From an uncultured Bacilli bacterium (GTDB lineage: Bacteria > Bacillota_I > Bacilli_A > RF39 > UBA660), in the NCBI GenBank assembly GCA_934148875.1, contig CAKPDJ010000032.1, positions 1-15,530 on the forward strand: a DNA stretch of 15,530 nucleotides. Reading direction: 5' to 3'. The notes below the pieces were generated by a model. It saw only the letters and a program-made list of their open reading frames with translations. It had not been told where the DNA came from and ran no database searches. Below, piece by piece: positions 5,767 through 12,720 of this stretch. Positions within the stretch are counted from its first letter, which is position 1; every line of letters begins with the position of its first letter. The position numbers and the translations under genes are program-made.

Positions 5767-8700
5767 ATATAACTACTCCTATTCCTAGTACACATAAAAT
5801 AGCACATCCTATTTCAACAAAATAGTTTTCGTTTTGTAGTGTATTTGGAACTTCAATTTCTTTTTCATCTTTCATATTGGCTTTTACTATTTTTCCATCT
5901 TCAGTTATTTCAAAATACATTTTATCTGGATTTATTAAATACCCTTCTGGTGCTTCTTTTTCAAGAATATAATATTTTCCATATTTTAATTCTGGAATAA
6001 TAATTTTTCCATTTTCATCAGTTCTACCTGTAAATACTAATTCATCCTTATCATTATAAATTTCTATTAATGTATTTGGTAGTCCTTCATCTGACACTAA
6101 ATCTGTTTTTATAAATTCTAATGATCCTGTTATTATTTTGTCTTTCATATTAGCTTTTACTACTTGCCCATCTTCAGTTATTTCAAAATATATCTTATCT
6201 GGATTTAACAAATATCCCTCTGGTGCTTCTTTTTCAAGAATATAATATTTTCCATATTTTAATTCTGGAATAATAATTTTTCCATTTTCATCTGTTCTAC
6301 CTGTAAATACTAATTCATCCTTATCATTATAGATTTCTATTAATGTATTTGGTAGTCCTACATCTGATACTAAATCTGTTTTTGTAAATTCTAATGATCC
6401 AGTTATTATTTTGTCTTTCATATTAGCTTTTACTACTTGCCCATCTTCAGTTATTTCAAAATACATCTTATCTGGATTTATTAAATACCCTTCTGGTGCT
6501 TCTTTTTCAAGAATATAATATTTTCCAAGTGGAATATTTTTAATAATAATTTTTCCGTTTTCATCTGTTCTGCCTGTAAATATTAGTTCATCTTTATCAT
6601 TATAGATTTCTATTAATGTATTTGGTAGTCCTTCATCTGACACTAAATCTGTTTTTGTAAATTCTACATTACCTTTTTTCAAATAATTAAAACCTTCAAA
6701 TAATTCAAATACTATTGGTGTTGTATTATTTTTTTCAGTTAATTCAAAATAATATTTATTTGAATCTAAAACATAATTATCTTTCGTTTTAACTTCTATT
6801 AAATAATATTTTCCAAGTGGAAACTTTTTACTTATACCATATCCGTTTTGATCTGTTGTAATAGTATCAACAAGGTCATTTTTATTATAATAAATATATT
6901 TTCCATCAGATGATTTAATATCTTCTGCTGCATATATATTATATATTATTCCATCTAACAAAATATCTTTGTATGTGTATGTTCCCTTATCTATTACAAA
7001 AGATTCACCTTTTTTGATTATTTCAATTTGCCCCTTTATAGGACTGTTTTTGTATTCTACAGTTACAAATGAACCATAAGTTGTATAATTAAAATGAGTA
7101 TCATTTCCAATAGTAAATGTTAATCCTTCTTTATTGATCAAATATCCTTTTGGACTTCTTATTTCAATTATTTTATAATTACCACTTGATAATTTTAACG
7201 GTGTTATAACAATTCCATTTTCATCAGTTTTGAATTCACTAATTACTTTACCACCAACGAATTGTGAAACATATTGGTTAGTATCAAGATTTAAAATTTT
7301 AAAAGTGGTATCTGATAACTCTATTTTATTACCCGTTTCTGTATCTAATTTTAAAATTTGCAAATACGCACTTAAAGCATTATTTAAAATATTGTAATAG
7401 TGTTCTTTTTCACTATTTTCATCTACAGTTATATAGAAATCATAAATTTTTTCATAACCACTTGTGGTATTAACTTGATGAAATTTCCAAGTGCCATAAG
7501 GGATTTCCAAACTTGCGTATCCGTTTTTATCTGTTGTAATGCTAGCATATTTAGAACCATCCTCAGCATAAATTTCAAAAATTACATTTGCTTCAGCATT
7601 TAAAAATTGAGTTGTACCATCTACATAATCATATTGTTTTAAGATACTTATACGATTTTTAATAACATCTTCTTTTGAAACAATATCTATTATTTTATTT
7701 TCAGTTATATTTGCATTATAAATATTGACATCTAATAAATATCCTTTTGATGAATATTTTTCTTTTATTTTATAATTTCCGTAAGGTAGGTTCTTAGATA
7801 CTGCTGTGCAATCTTCTCCAATAGTTAATGTATCTACTAAATTACCTCTTATATCAAATATTTCATATATTGCTCCTTTTAATGTTGCACCACCTTGAGC
7901 TTTACAAGAATTAGTTTCACTATCATATTTTGATATTTTAATTTTTCCTTTTATAACATCCTCTTTTGAGATTACATTAAAAGTTGTTTCTGAATTTACA
8001 AATACATTGTAAGAATTATTATCAATTAAATAACCTTTAGAACTATCAGTTTCAACAATTTTATAGTTTCCGTAAGGTAGGTTCTTAGATACTGCTGTAC
8101 AATCTTCTTCTATTGTTAATGTATCTACAACTTCACCATTTGAATTAATTACTTGGTATTTTGCACCTATTAATGAAGCTTCACCTTGTGCTTTACAAGA
8201 GTTAGTTTCACTATCATATTTTGATATTTTGATTTTTCCTTCAATTATTTCTTCTTTAACTTGGATAGATGGTTCTAAGTTATTTTCACTAATTTCAACT
8301 TCATATTTATTTGGATCTAATTTATATCCTTCACTAGCTTTTAACTCTTGAATATATAATTTTCCAACGCTAGATAAATAATCACTTTTTGCGTAACCGT
8401 TTGAATCAGTTATTAATTCTGCAATTTTAGTACCATCCATTTTAAAAACACCATAAACAGCTCCTTTTAATGTAGCGTTTCCTTGAGCTTTATTTAATAG
8501 AGTTTTTGAATCCACTTTTTGAATTTCAACTTTTCCACCCATAACTTCTAATTTTAAATCAACTACAATAGGATCAAAAGAACCTACTCTCATTACATTT
8601 TGTGAGTGATTGCTAAAATATGCTATTGGTGGTGTTGTATATATTGAATCTTGTTTTTTTAGTTGTATATATCCGTTCCCAATTCCTGTAGCTGTGATAG

Positions 8701-9367
8701 TTAAATTATTTCCATTTACACTAGCACTTACATTTGATGTTTGTGATATTGTAAATTCATTTAAAATGTTATTTGAATCATTTATAGTTATTGATTGTCC
8801 TAGTGGAATACTAATTTTTTGACTACTGAATTTAGGAATTCTGTAATGATTATTAACCAAATTTTGTATTTCTTCTATTTCACTTGCAAACAAACTATCA
8901 TTTCTTGTTCCATTTAAGGTATTAGTGAAATAAAAGTCAGTTGTTGGATCAGCTACTCTCCAGATCATTACTTGTGTTATTGCATACCACTTATGTTCTT
9001 GATGATTTCCATACCCATAACCATAATAAGCAATTAAAGATATTTTATCCCATTGTTCTTCTGTCATATTCAAATATACTGCATAATCACTTCTTGCTAT
9101 GTTATAGTATGGCAAATTGTTATCTATATCGGCAAATGGTTGTAAGCAATAGACAAAAGCATTGTCTTCACTTCTTCTCATAAATCTTCCTTGTTGATAT
9201 TTACCACTACCATCTGGTTTTACTTTTTTTATGTAAACATTTGAAATAAATTCACTAGGCCAAATGGCTTGTCCTGTATATTCTTCAGCATTAACAGGAG
9301 TAATATTAACTATACTAACAAAACTTGTAATTAAAAATGCTATAAATAGTATTAATCTTTTTGACAT
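5741..9367 (-). CDS. Thioester-domain adhesin with nine Cna-B repeats and sorting signal
   Basis: 1208 residues from the ATG at 9367, chosen over 9403 because AAGGAGGAACAAA precedes it and a clean signal peptide follows (MSKRLILFIAFLITSF...TPVNA, cut near 27). Residues about 35-165 form a thioester domain: Cys74 in FVYCLQP and Gln132 in YAITQVMIW are the pair known from Gram-positive TED adhesins to make an internal thioester that bonds covalently to host protein. An Ig-like segment (PLGQSITINDSN...) follows, then nine Cna-B/SpaA-type domains with the Lys...Glu (YILEKEAPEGY-type) pattern of isopeptide bonds; two carry a Cys pair (NSCKAQG...EDCTAVS) and the last three are near-identical. The C-terminus has VPNTL (1173-1177), a membrane helix and KKSKK: a wall-sorting signal with Leu in place of the usual Gly. 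A terminator lies just upstream; the sortase overlaps downstream. Confidence 0.93.
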   Translation of the reverse strand: MSKRLILFIAFLITSFVSIVNITPVNAEEYTGQAIWPSEFISNVYIKKVKPDGSGKYQQGRFMRRSEDNAFVYCLQPFADIDNNLPYYNIARSDYAVYLNMTEEQWDKISLIAYYGYGYGNHQEHKWYAITQVMIWRVADPTTDFYFTNTLNGTRNDSLFASEIEEIQNLVNNHYRIPKFSSQKISIPLGQSITINDSNNILNEFTISQTSNVSASVNGNNLTITATGIGNGYIQLKKQDSIYTTPPIAYFSNHSQNVMRVGSFDPIVVDLKLEVMGGKVEIQKVDSKTLLNKAQGNATLKGAVYGVFKMDGTKIAELITDSNGYAKSDYLSSVGKLYIQELKASEGYKLDPNKYEVEISENNLEPSIQVKEEIIEGKIKISKYDSETNSCKAQGEASLIGAKYQVINSNGEVVDTLTIEEDCTAVSKNLPYGNYKIVETDSSKGYLIDNNSYNVFVNSETTFNVISKEDVIKGKIKISKYDSETNSCKAQGGATLKGAIYEIFDIRGNLVDTLTIGEDCTAVSKNLPYGNYKIKEKYSSKGYLLDVNIYNANITENKIIDIVSKEDVIKNRISILKQYDYVDGTTQFLNAEANVIFEIYAEDGSKYASITTDKNGYASLEIPYGTWKFHQVNTTSGYEKIYDFYITVDENSEKEHYYNILNNALSAYLQILKLDTETGNKIELSDTTFKILNLDTNQYVSQFVGGKVISEFKTDENGIVITPLKLSSGNYKIIEIRSPKGYLINKEGLTFTIGNDTHFNYTTYGSFVTVEYKNSPIKGQIEIIKKGESFVIDKGTYTYKDILLDGIIYNIYAAEDIKSSDGKYIYYNKNDLVDTITTDQNGYGISKKFPLGKYYLIEVKTKDNYVLDSNKYYFELTEKNNTTPIVFELFEGFNYLKKGNVEFTKTDLVSDEGLPNTLIEIYNDKDELIFTGRTDENGKIIIKNIPLGKYYILEKEAPEGYLINPDKMYFEITEDGQVVKANMKDKIITGSLEFTKTDLVSDVGLPNTLIEIYNDKDELVFTGRTDENGKIIIPELKYGKYYILEKEAPEGYLLNPDKIYFEITEDGQVVKANMKDKIITGSLEFIKTDLVSDEGLPNTLIEIYNDKDELVFTGRTDENGKIIIPELKYGKYYILEKEAPEGYLINPDKMYFEITEDGKIVKANMKDEKEIEVPNTLQNENYFVEIGCAILCVLGIGVVIYANKKSKK
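5868..6665. repeat. Three near-identical 273-base tandem repeats (Cna-B domains)
   Basis: The last three Cna-B domains are coded by tandem units of 273 bases (91 codons). The phrase TCTTTCATAT recurs at 5868, 6141 and 6414 at exactly that spacing, and most of each unit is identical. The copy nearest 6540 differs in one block (codes for KNIPLG instead of ELKYG). The array is likely unstable in length through recombination. Confidence 0.9.
7648..8250. repeat. Two 291-base repeats coding Cys-pair Cna-B domains
   Basis: Two adjacent Cna-B domains with the IKISKYDSETNSCKAQG start and EDCTAVSKNLPYGNYKI core are coded by units 291 bases (97 codons) apart: GTAAGGTAGGTTCTTAGATA occurs at 7781 and 8072. 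They are diverged elsewhere, so this duplication is older than the three-copy array. Confidence 0.8.
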
Positions 9368-9388
9368 TTTGTTCCTCCTTAATTTCAT

Positions 9389-9412
9389 AAAAAAAACAAC
9401 CATTAAGGTTGT
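9389..9412 (-). terminator. Intrinsic terminator between the Cys-rich protein and the adhesin
   Basis: Minus strand ACAACC-TTAAT-GGTTGT (9412-9396) followed by eight T's (9396-9389). The stem overlaps the last codons and stop of the 217-residue gene (9403-9405). It should cut most readthrough into the adhesin gene, whose RBS begins about ten bases further on, so it may set the adhesin level. Confidence 0.8.
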
Positions 9413-10056
9413 AATAATTTATAATCAAAATCTTCTCCTAAATAATCACCTGAATAGGAATTAACTGTTGTACAACGATAAGTTCCTGTATGCTCAGAAA
9501 TATACGCATCACCATAAGCTATACATTTTTCACGACACTCTGTTGCATTTGAACAATAATTATCACCTGAAAGATAAATTCCAAACATAACTTCTTGCCA
9601 TTTCCATACCGGTGAACGATAATATTCCTCCTCACTTATTCCTAATTCTTCCCACGCTGTCTTTGGCTGTTCTACTACTGGAATCTCTTTTGGAGTTTCT
9701 TTTTCTACTGATGGAACGTTATCTGGAACTTTTGGTTGCTCAGTTGGTGTTTGTGGTTCTTCCTTAATAATTTTTTCATTTTTGGAATTATCATTTGTAT
9801 TGTTAATTATTTCTGGTTCTTTGGAATTACTTTGATTATTATTTTCTTCTTGTTTTTCTTCTGTTGATTCAGTATCTACTTTTTCTGAATCTTCTTCTAT
9901 CTCAGAAATAACTTCTGATTCTTTATTTTCTGTTTCTTCTGAAACAACTTTATTCTCCTCATCAAAATTCGGTATATCACTACTAAATGCTCTACCAAGT
10001 TGAATTATAGAATAAAGACATAATACTGCTACTAAACTACATAAAATTTTCTTCAT
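9403..10056 (-). CDS. Secreted acidic-linker protein with Cys-containing C-terminal domain
   Basis: 217 residues from the ATG at 10056, chosen over 10092 because GAAGGGAGAGATC lies just before it and a signal peptide begins there (MKKILCSLVAVLCLYSIIQL). No lipobox is seen, so it is exported or held by an uncleaved anchor. Residues about 27-135 are low complexity, rich in Glu, Ser, Asn and Pro, typical of a wall-spanning linker. The C-terminal about 80 residues are compact, with tryptophans (AWEELGI, VWKWQEVMFGIYL) and four cysteines (NYCSNATECREKCIAYG...TYRCTT) that could form two disulfides. I do not recognise this domain. It lacks a sorting signal. Its place before the adhesin and sortase suggests an accessory to the surface structure. 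Confidence 0.8.
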   Translation of the reverse strand: MKKILCSLVAVLCLYSIIQLGRAFSSDIPNFDEENKVVSEETENKESEVISEIEEDSEKVDTESTEEKQEENNNQSNSKEPEIINNTNDNSKNEKIIKEEPQTPTEQPKVPDNVPSVEKETPKEIPVVEQPKTAWEELGISEEEYYRSPVWKWQEVMFGIYLSGDNYCSNATECREKCIAYGDAYISEHTGTYRCTTVNSYSGDYLGEDFDYKLLQP

Positions 10057-10082
10057 AAAAGATCTCTCCCTTCTTTGCCAAG

Positions 10083-10138
10083 ACTCTAACATACATTTTT
10101 CTAAATTGCAAGTTTATAATACTTCTATAATTATTATA
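10083..10138 (-). promoter_or_regulatory. Candidate promoters of the surface module
   Basis: Two weak candidates on the minus strand: TTGCAA (10111-10106) with TAGAGT (10088-10083) at 17-base spacing, and a perfect TATAAT (10138-10133) lacking a good -35. Either would begin transcription before the secreted protein gene. I cannot choose between them from sequence alone. Confidence 0.4.
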
Positions 10139-10157
10139 CTACATAATATATTATTTC

Positions 10158-10179
10158 AGTTAGTATTTATAGTTAGTAT
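10158..10179. repeat. Direct repeat AGTTAGTAT, two copies 13 bases apart
   Basis: AGTTAGTAT at 10158-10166 and 10171-10179, separated by TTAT. It lies upstream of the candidate surface-module promoters and next to the end of parB. It could be a regulator or ParB-type binding site; no partner is known. Confidence 0.5.
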
Positions 10180-10185
10180 ATATTA

Positions 10186-10234
10186 GGGAGTTTTGTAAAG
10201 AGGGATTTTTTTAGGAACTAATACTCCCATCCCT
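10186..10234. other. Interleaved inverted repeats after parB (pseudoknot or alternative hairpins)
   Basis: GGGAGT (10186-10191) can pair with ACTCCC (10223-10228), and AGGGAT (10201-10206) with ATCCCT (10229-10234). The order is a-b-a'-b', so the two stems either form an H-type pseudoknot or exclude each other. The parB stop is at its edge. On the minus strand one stem could act as a weak terminator, but the U-tail is poor. Confidence 0.5.
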
Positions 10235-11187
10235 TATCTTTCTTGAATTTTTTTGCGTTGATATTTGTTATAAAATTCTATTGCTTTAACAACATAATCT
10301 TCGATTTGTTCATTGTTTAAATTTTTTGGTAGTATTTTTCGTAGTTTAACAGCACTAAATTTATATTTTTCTATTTGATTTGGTTTTTCTTGCCCCATCA
10401 AGCTTTCAATTCTTTCTAAGTTTAAATTTCCTTTTTCACTTAATTTTCTTAATTTAATTGCTTGAGATACTGATGGAGTACAATCTAAAGATTCCATACA
10501 TTCTAATAATAGTTTTTGCTCACTAATTGTTAGAAATGATAATTCTACAGCTGGACTTAAGGCAATACTTGGTGATATGTTTTGTTTATCATTATCTACC
10601 ATTTTTAACAATTCAGGTATTAAATTAGTTAATCTTATAAATCTAAAAACTTGTCTTTCACTATCACCGAGTTTCTTACCAATTATTTCAGCAGTAGACA
10701 ACTTCCTGCCATCTTGGCACAAAGTTAAATCATTTCTCTTTCCTTGATGATTTAAAGCATCCATTTTAAGTTTATAGGAAAATGCTCTTTCACTTGGGAG
10801 TATAAGTTCTCTTTGCATATTACTATCAACCATAAAAATTGTTGCTTCATCATCTGTAAGTTCTCTAATAATACACGGTATTGTTTCTTTATTTGCTAGT
10901 TCTGACGCTTTCTTTCTTCTATGTCCTGAAATCATTTCATATTTACCATTTCCCTTTGGTCTAACTAAAACCGGTACTAGCACTCCATATTTTTCAATAC
11001 TCTTACTCATATTTAACATATCTTCATTTACTGTAACTTTAAAAGGATGATTAGGAAAATCTGATATATCATTAATATTAATCATTTCAATGTGTTCTTT
11101 ACTTTTTAAATCCCTTTCTTCTTGTGTAGTAAAGAAATCATCTACTGTCATCTCTGGAAGATGCATCTTTTGTTTTATTTCTTTCAT
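10234..11187 (-). CDS. parB: ParB/Spo0J-family partition protein
   Basis: 317 residues. It has a ParB N-terminal domain with the CTP-binding motif SGHRRKKASE (GHRR at 88-91) and the DSNMQRELILPSERA segment (121-135). A central helix-turn-helix region follows (LSTAEIIGKKLGDSERQVFRFIRLTNLIPELLKMV), then a basic C-terminal part ending QRKKIQER. ParB binds a centromere site and, with ParA, segregates or stabilises the circular element. The start overlaps the end of parA by 50 bases; the ATG at 11187 has a weak RBS (AAGAG), and an ATG at 11166 is a fair alternative. No canonical TGTTTCACGTGAAACA parS was seen in the window, so its site is probably divergent. Such ParB proteins are typical of Bacillota ICEs and plasmids. 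Confidence 0.92.
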   Translation of the reverse strand: MKEIKQKMHLPEMTVDDFFTTQEERDLKSKEHIEMININDISDFPNHPFKVTVNEDMLNMSKSIEKYGVLVPVLVRPKGNGKYEMISGHRRKKASELANKETIPCIIRELTDDEATIFMVDSNMQRELILPSERAFSYKLKMDALNHQGKRNDLTLCQDGRKLSTAEIIGKKLGDSERQVFRFIRLTNLIPELLKMVDNDKQNISPSIALSPAVELSFLTISEQKLLLECMESLDCTPSVSQAIKLRKLSEKGNLNLERIESLMGQEKPNQIEKYKFSAVKLRKILPKNLNNEQIEDYVVKAIEFYNKYQRKKIQER

Positions 11188-11968
11188 CTTTTATTAACTC
11201 TTTAGCAAATGAAGAATATGCTTCTGCAACTTTACTATTTTTATCATAGCTGAATATACTTTTACCCTGTGAAGCTGATTCTGCTGCTTTTATTGCAATA
11301 GGTATTTGAGTATTAAATATTTTAACTAAATTACCATAGTTTGCAACTAATTCTTCTTTTATTTCCTTTGCTAAATTAGTTCTATTATCTACTAAAGTTA
11401 AAAGAACTCCACCAACTTGCAAATCAGGATTTAAGTGTTTTCTTACACTTGAGATAGTAGATAATAAATTTCCCATCCCTTTTAATGCTAGATAATGTGC
11501 TTGAACAGGTATTATTACTCTATCTGCACTAGCTAAAGCATTTACTGTAATCATACCAAGTGATGGCATACAATCAATTATAATATAGTCATAACTCTTT
11601 TTTAAGTCTGCTAAACATCTTCTCATAGTATGTTCTCTACTCATTGCATTTATCAATTTCATTTCCATTGTAGAAAAATCTAGGTTAGATGGAATTAAAT
11701 CAATATTTTCTTTATGATGTAATATAGCATCTTTAGAATTTATTGATTTATCATTTATTTCATATTCCATTAATTCAGAAATTGTAACTGGAATATCATA
11801 TTGATTATACCATCCCATATAAGTTGTTAGATCACCTTGTGGATCAGCATCTACTAATAAAACTTTTTTACCAAGTTTTGATAAAGCAACACCTAAACTT
11901 AATGTAGTTGTTGTTTTTCCAACTCCACCCTTTTGATTGGTAACAGCTATTACCTTGCAATTATTCAT
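11138..11968 (-). CDS. parA: ParA/Soj-family partition ATPase
   Basis: 276 residues with the deviant Walker A NQKGGVGKTTTT (KGGVGKT at 13-19), VLLVDADPQGDLTTYMG (Walker A') and the Walker B region YIIIDCMPSLGMITVNAL, then VGGVLLTLVDNRTNLAKE. These are the full set for a ParA/Soj ATPase that positions ParB-bound DNA on the nucleoid. Size and lack of an N-terminal HTH match the type Ib/chromosomal-like form. RBS AGAAAGGAGGAAAGTAA precedes the ATG. It overlaps parB by 50 bases, so the two are made together. Upstream are a GC-rich hairpin and a strong terminator, beyond which lies the attachment region; parA is thus at one end of the element. Confidence 0.95.
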   Translation of the reverse strand: MNNCKVIAVTNQKGGVGKTTTTLSLGVALSKLGKKVLLVDADPQGDLTTYMGWYNQYDIPVTISELMEYEINDKSINSKDAILHHKENIDLIPSNLDFSTMEMKLINAMSREHTMRRCLADLKKSYDYIIIDCMPSLGMITVNALASADRVIIPVQAHYLALKGMGNLLSTISSVRKHLNPDLQVGGVLLTLVDNRTNLAKEIKEELVANYGNLVKIFNTQIPIAIKAAESASQGKSIFSYDKNSKVAEAYSSFAKELIKDERNKTKDASSRDDSR

Positions 11969-11989
11969 TTACTTTCCTCCTTTCTAATC

Positions 11990-12012
11990 TGCCACGCTAT
12001 CTCTACGCGGCA
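11990..12012 (-). promoter_or_regulatory. GC-rich hairpin in the parA leader, possible parS or operator
   Basis: On the minus strand UGCCGCG pairs with CGUGGCA (7 bp with one G-U, 9-base loop), directly upstream of the parA RBS. It is a GC-rich island in an AT-rich leader. It could be an RNA control element, a ParA/ParB operator or a centromere site. There is no match to the canonical parS. Confidence 0.5.
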
Positions 12013-12022
12013 AAGTAAACAC

Positions 12023-12050
12023 AAAAAAACTGATTAAATAAATCAGTTTA
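12023..12050 (-). terminator. Strong intrinsic terminator upstream of parA
   Basis: Minus strand AAACTGATT-TATTT-AATCAGTTT (12049-12027), a perfect 9-bp stem, followed by more T's to 12023 (7 T's in all). It blocks transcription coming from uvrB' or the integrase into parAB, or acts as an attenuator for parA, since no clear promoter lies between it and the parA RBS. Confidence 0.8.
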
Positions 12051-12062
12051 GATATATATTTA

Positions 12063-12102
12063 TGGTGGACACGAATGGATACGAATTTCAGCCACAAATT
12101 TA
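12063..12102 (-). repeat. Left cluster of putative integrase arm-type sites
   Basis: Three copies of the motif ATTCGTGKCC in minus orientation: GGACACGAAT (12067-12076), GGATACGAAT (12077-12086) and GCCACAAATTT (12091-12101). The frame TGGTGGACAC...GCCACAAATTTA recurs at 12564-12593 on the far side of the uvrB fragment. Repeats of this kind beside a tyrosine integrase gene are typical binding sites for its N-terminal domain. Confidence 0.65.
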
Positions 12103-12203
12103 CATTTTATTATTTAGTTTTATTTAGTCTTTTTTTGGTATTTTCGAGGGACTAAATAACACTAAAAGTCTTGAAATAAAAGGGTTTTCGAGGGGTTACT
12201 ATA

Positions 12204-12225
12204 CTAAGAAACAAAGTAACATACG
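12204..12225. other. Probable att core at the uvrB breakpoint
   Basis: Similarity to uvrB stops within TACTTTGTTTCTTA (minus strand), next to the codons for YFVS. Crossover at or just before this point would join the element to the rest of host uvrB. Only one copy lies in the window, so the exact core cannot be bounded. Confidence 0.5.
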
Positions 12226-12470
12226 TGATTATTTGGAAACAACTCTTTAAGCTCTGAATAAAGTTGTCCTGCAAGTGTCTTATTGTGAGCTAAAACTAGG
12301 GTTGGTTTATTGACTTCTTTAATAACATTTGCAATCGTAAAAGTTTTTCCTGTTCCAGTGGCACCTAGTAAAACTTGGTCTCTTTTTCCTTCTTTAATTC
12401 CTTCTACTAATTCCTTAATTGCCTGTGGTTGGTCTCCACTTGGTTTATATTTTGACTCTAATTTAAACAT
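12204..12470 (-). pseudogene. uvrB: 5' fragment of uvrB (88 codons) ending at a probable integration site
   Basis: The product starts MFKLESKYKPSGDQPQAIKE, contains the Walker A GATGTGKT (36-43) and runs through LVLAHNKTLAGQLYSELKEL to VCYFVS, where intact UvrB (about 660 residues) continues YYDYYQPEAY. Here TAG follows, and the sequence beyond is unrelated. UvrB is the helicase-like damage-loading subunit of nucleotide excision repair; this piece cannot work alone. The ATG at 12470 has a perfect RBS (AAGGAGGTCATT); the in-frame ATG at 12518 is only upstream extension. The fragment lies between two sets of integrase-type motifs, so it may be a replacement 5' end carried by the element, which would restore uvrB in the host on integration. 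It could also be a left-behind host end. The truncation point is clear. Confidence 0.9.
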
Positions 12471-12504
12471 AATGACCTCCTTATTATGACTCATATCAAC
12501 CAAT

Positions 12505-12593
12505 AAATTCGTGTCCAATCAACAAAAATTCGTGGCCTAGCACTTAACTGATAGGTCTTTTTTTGGTGGACACACATGTCGGCCACAAATTTA
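12505..12593. repeat. Right cluster of putative integrase arm-type sites
   Basis: AAATTCGTGTCC (12505-12516) and AAATTCGTGGCC (12526-12537) lie in plus orientation 21 bases apart, two helical turns. In minus orientation are GGTGGACAC (12565-12573) and GGCCACAAATTTA (12581-12593). A further exact AAATTCGTGTCC lies in the 3' end of the integrase gene (12746-12757). A 16-base direct repeat ACTAAATAACACTAAA (12593-12608 and 12151-12166) also brackets uvrB'. Confidence 0.65.
12534..12564 (+). terminator. Plus-strand terminator-like hairpin
   Basis: GGCCTA (12534-12539) pairs with TAGGTC (12552-12557, one G-T) and is followed by seven T's. No plus-strand gene lies upstream, so it may instead be part of the att-region structure. 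Confidence 0.4.
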
Positions 12594-12666
12594 CTAAATA
12601 ACACTAAATAAAACTAAGTAAAACTAAATGTTTTCTAGTAACTTATTTTAACACTTATTTTACAAT

Positions 12667-12692
12667 AAAACAAGGAAGTCATCTTAACTCCC
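12667..12692 (-). terminator. Terminator of the integrase gene
   Basis: Minus strand GGGAGT-7-ACTTCC (12692-12674; one G-U pair) followed by TTGTTTTATTGT. It lies 28 bases after the integrase stop and separates it from uvrB'. Confidence 0.55.
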
Positions 12693-12720
12693 TTTTCTAT
12701 TATTATGGTCATTTTTTTAT

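Noticed and set aside
12204..12518. Longer 104-residue protein beginning MDTNLLVDMSHN
   Set aside because: The extra residues fall in the motif-rich att region, whereas the ATG at 12470 has a perfect RBS and is the normal UvrB start.
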